Origin: Chara braunii
Taxonomy: Eukaryota > Streptophyta > Charophyceae > Charales > Characeae
DNA length: 43,402 nt
Assembly: GCA_003427395.1 (NCBI GenBank)
Contig: BFEA01000301.1
Location: 413,825-457,226, forward strand
Direction of reading: 5' to 3'
Made by a program: the position numbers and the translations under genes. Shown piece after piece: positions 40,860 through 43,402 of this stretch. The notes below the pieces were generated by a model. That model had not been told where the DNA came from and ran no database searches. It saw only the letters and a list, made by a program, of their open reading frames with translations. Within the stretch, counting starts at the first letter, position 1, and every line of letters starts with the position of its first letter.

Positions 40860-41938
40860 TACAAGTTTTGAGCTTCACACCTCATGGTGCTTTCACTTCT
40901 CACTTCAGAGCCCTTTGTGCCAAAGCTCTCCAGCTAACAACCCCTTTGTCAGTGGATACAAACTCAAGGACACCCTGGGGACATGCTACCTTAAAGAACA
41001 CAAGTTTTGTCTTCATCGAGCATTCTGACATGTTAGTTTCTCAAAGCCGTGTACCAACTTGTTCAATGATCCTTGGCATCCTTTTTACTTGCGCTTACTG
41101 ATATAGTCTTTGGCAGACTGTGCTTTCTGGAGGTTAAACATTTGATCTCCGACATCTTCGAAAAGTTCCCCACAGACATCTGGGCCATAAACTCTGTATA
41201 TTGCAGCCCCCTTTCAGTGGCTCCAGTGCACACACATAGCTTACTGCAATAGAGCAGCCACTATCCTGGTCCTCTGGCCCATGACTGCGTTCATCCCATC
41301 CATATGGGATTGGGCTGAATCAATCCAATCCACCACATCTTCATCCTTGTCCTCGCCAGAGAACTTCAATGGTGGTTGAATCTTCATACACTTCCAATCT
41401 GAGGTAGGGTCTTAGGGAGAAGCAATCGCTGGTGACATTGGGATTGCAGTGGCTGTATTAGATGAGATGGAGGATGTAGATGTTCACGAGGAACTCAAAA
41501 GCAGATATTAGTAGAGTAAGCAGCTGCGATCGATCCAATAGTAATGGTCGGAGAGAGGGAAGCAAAGGTAGCACGAAGTCGAGGGAAGTCGATGGAGATA
41601 TCATTGAACCTCTGTTGAGCTTTGGCCTGTGCTAACTTTATCACCGTCGTCATTTTCGCAAGTTGGTCCTGTAGTTGCATAACCAAACTTATTAGGACCT
41701 TGTCTGATCCAGGGGTCGCATCTGCAGTACCGATGTCTCGCACCTCAGCCAGGAACTGTTCCTGTTCATGCTCTTTCTCTTTTTTAGCACGGATCCTGGT
41801 TAGCTCTTGAACTGGCTGGCTTTTCTTCTGGTGCAGTGCCAACTGCTCTGCCGCAATTTGAGCCTCTATCAAAAGGGGCTGGCAAAGCAAAGGAGTGGCT
41901 CGAGCAAAACCGGTGTAGAGGTGGGCGTATACACACAC
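40860..41938 (-). pseudogene. gag: element E gag, N-terminal and core, decayed
   Basis: Minus strand. The frame 41938-41495 is Gln/Glu/Lys-rich and coiled-coil-like (RIRAKKEKEHEQEQFLAEV; LISLVMQLQDQLAKMTTVIK). After a break, about 41400-41265 reads MKIQPPLKFSGEDKDEDVVD then SAQSHMDGMNAV, a Gag capsid entry comparable to VGDWAAGTRAYL of element A. A stop follows, and fragments extend to about 40860 (LEFVSTDKGVVSWRALAQRA). Confidence 0.7.
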
Positions 41939-42421
41939 TTACTAGACCATGACCCCCCTTCCTCGGGGACAACCAATGGAACACGCAGGGGCGTCTCTGC
42001 ATATAAGACCGTGTACGCAGCCTTTCCAGTGTCTTCATGAGCTAATTTACCCCTCGACAACAAACAAACCAATTACGCACAAACAATAAACAAGCAAAAG
42101 GAAAAGAAGGTAGGGCCTCTTGCCGAGGAGGCTAGAAAGAGAAACAAAATTAACTCGTACAATCAAGGCAGGGTGTTGTGCAAGAAACATCCTCAAAAGT
42201 CCTAATCAATTACCCCCTTGGTTTGAGAAGCCTAAGATGCACTAGATCCAAAGAAAACTTGGCAAAATTAACCTGCCGCAGCGAGAAAATAAAATAAAAA
42301 TCACGGTAACCGGCCGGGCATCTGGATTGGGATCCAGACGGTCAGTGTTGCATACTGTAACGGTGCAGACCAGAACAAGAACCGACCTCTCAATACAAAG
42401 TACAAGATAGCGTAGCAGAAG
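41939..42421 (-). other. leader of element E
   Basis: Between PBS and gag on the minus strand; no ORF supported. The ~90 bp next to the PBS match the leader fragment at 19453-19560. Confidence 0.6.
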
Positions 42422-42433
42422 ACTTAGATACCA
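42422..42433 (-). other. primer-binding site of element E
   Basis: Minus strand reads TTGGTATCTAAGTC directly after the LTR end. The first seven PBS bases agree with the tRNA-iMet-type site of element A and then diverge. Confidence 0.65.
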
Positions 42434-42434
42434 A

Positions 42435-42699
42435 TGATCCGAACAATCAATATTGCAATGCAGCCCCAAACATACATCATCATCATCATTCCATGGTGTG
42501 AAGGGGTCTGGAGCTCACACAGGAAGAATGCGCCAGCCCCAACCATACACAGACGAAGAAGAGGGGGTTAGACGAAGAAGAGGGGAAGATGGGAATGTCG
42601 TCAACACCAAGTATTCGGCACAGGCCCAAAAAGTCCCTCGTCAATATGTCTGAATCCCAATGTCGAGTCTGGATCCAATGTTGTCAAGTCTCAAGCCAC

Positions 42700-42739
<40 letters not shown>

Positions 42740-43402
42740 GTCGTAGTCCGCTGATACTGAGAAGTCAGGTGGTGAGAGGGGAAGAAGAGATGGTGGACTT
42801 AGAAGAGGAAGGAGAAGAACTCTCTCTCTCTCTCTCAGTCAGGTACTAACCTGTGAAGTTGGCGCCTTGATGCACGTACCTCGAAGATGGAGCTGGAGCT
42901 ATGGCGCCACAGGTAAGTCTCACTGGCCTCCGCCAGCCATCTCTCCCAGCGCTGAAGACTACTGCTATGGCTACTAGCGCCCAGCGCTGAAGACCCGCAG
43001 CGCTCCTCTTGAGTGCTGCGGCTGAATCCTGAAGACTACTCCTGCCTTCTGTCCAAATACCTACCTGTGAAGTGCATGGGAACTCCCTATGTACTTCTCG
43101 GCCTACCTCCTGACTGCAGGGCGAGGCAGTCCAGGAGGCTGCTCTTGCCAACGCCGAAGGGAGTCAGGGGTTGCCGCTGCAGCTCCTGCTTGAGGCTGTG
43201 GTGGGAACAGGACAGAAATAGCCTGTTCCCGAAACCCTGGTTTTTGTGCCTGAGTATTAGGGTAGGTCGATCTTATGAGGACCCAAAAGTGGCCTTCCGT
43301 TTCAAGCTGAAAACGAAATAGGGCCTGCAGGCCCTCGTTTTCAGTTTTCAGGCTGAAACGACATGGGGCTTGTAAGCCCTTATTTCTAGGCTTTTAGGTT
43401 GA
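42435..43402 (-). repeat. 5' LTR of element E, cut by the window edge
   Basis: Inverted relative to LTR-B (17687-19452) and homologous along its length, without the 28-bp palindrome and without extra sequence where LTR-B has its N gap. It includes GGGCCTGCAGGCCC (43321-43334), a perfect 14-bp palindrome. The outer end lies beyond the window. Confidence 0.85.
42702..42737. repeat. (CT)n microsatellite in LTR-E
   Basis: About 18 CT units, with a second shorter run at about 42819-42836 in the same LTR. Confidence 0.95.

Overview
The window is eukaryotic nuclear DNA, dominated by decayed Ty3/gypsy LTR retrotransposons of chromovirus type. A plant or streptophyte-alga genome fits best. The retroelement primer sites resemble the complement of plant initiator tRNA-Met (TGGTATC...), the integrases end in chromodomain-like tails, and the one host gene encodes a C2 domain of the plant tricalbin/NTMC2 type. 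The Gag N-terminus at 29240 resembles Gag-like proteins I associate with the charophyte Chara braunii. That is recall, not a search, so the species is only a suggestion.

Layout: (1) Positions 1-306 and 9179-10340 are a ~92-bp satellite, interrupted by element A (307-9178). Element A has two ~1080-bp LTRs, PBS, gag, pol and PPT, plus a credible -1 ribosomal frameshift signal between gag and pol. (2) Positions 10417-14611 hold a (CT)n tract, a GC-rich unassigned stretch and a broken ORF of unknown function with an acidic tail (13383-14187). (3) Element B has pol at 14612-17661, followed by a PPT and a ~1.77-kb LTR (17687-19452). That LTR holds a 28-bp perfect palindrome around TATATA and a 670-N assembly gap flanked by direct repeats. 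(4) Three exons of a minus-strand tricalbin-like gene lie at 28663-28489, 27911-27790 and 20111-19857. Splice phases match at both junctions. The 7.7-kb intron between the last two exons holds a SINE-like unit, a D-family LTR, element C (21746-26055) and element C's LTR (26097 to about 27210). An inverted fragment of the same LTR-C lies just beyond the last exon. (5) Element D (28757 to about 37110) is interrupted by ~1.3 kb of unknown DNA and carries a 230-bp tandem duplication. (6) Element E is on the minus strand, from the right window edge down to ~37218, and is badly decayed. It includes a 63-bp triplication and a compositionally odd AT-rich stretch with a small plus-strand ORF.

Every retroelement is broken. 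Each of the four readable integrases has lost one catalytic position, and four of five reverse transcriptases carry a lesion at or beside YxDD. Most in-frame stops look like TGG to TAG/TGA or CAG to TAG transitions. The strongest observations are the frameshift cassette in element A, a covarying GC-CATA-GC hairpin shared by LTRs of otherwise different families, the palindromic TATA region in LTR-B, and the host gene whose last intron and 3' flank are filled with retroelement DNA. I saw no complete, obviously novel multi-gene system.
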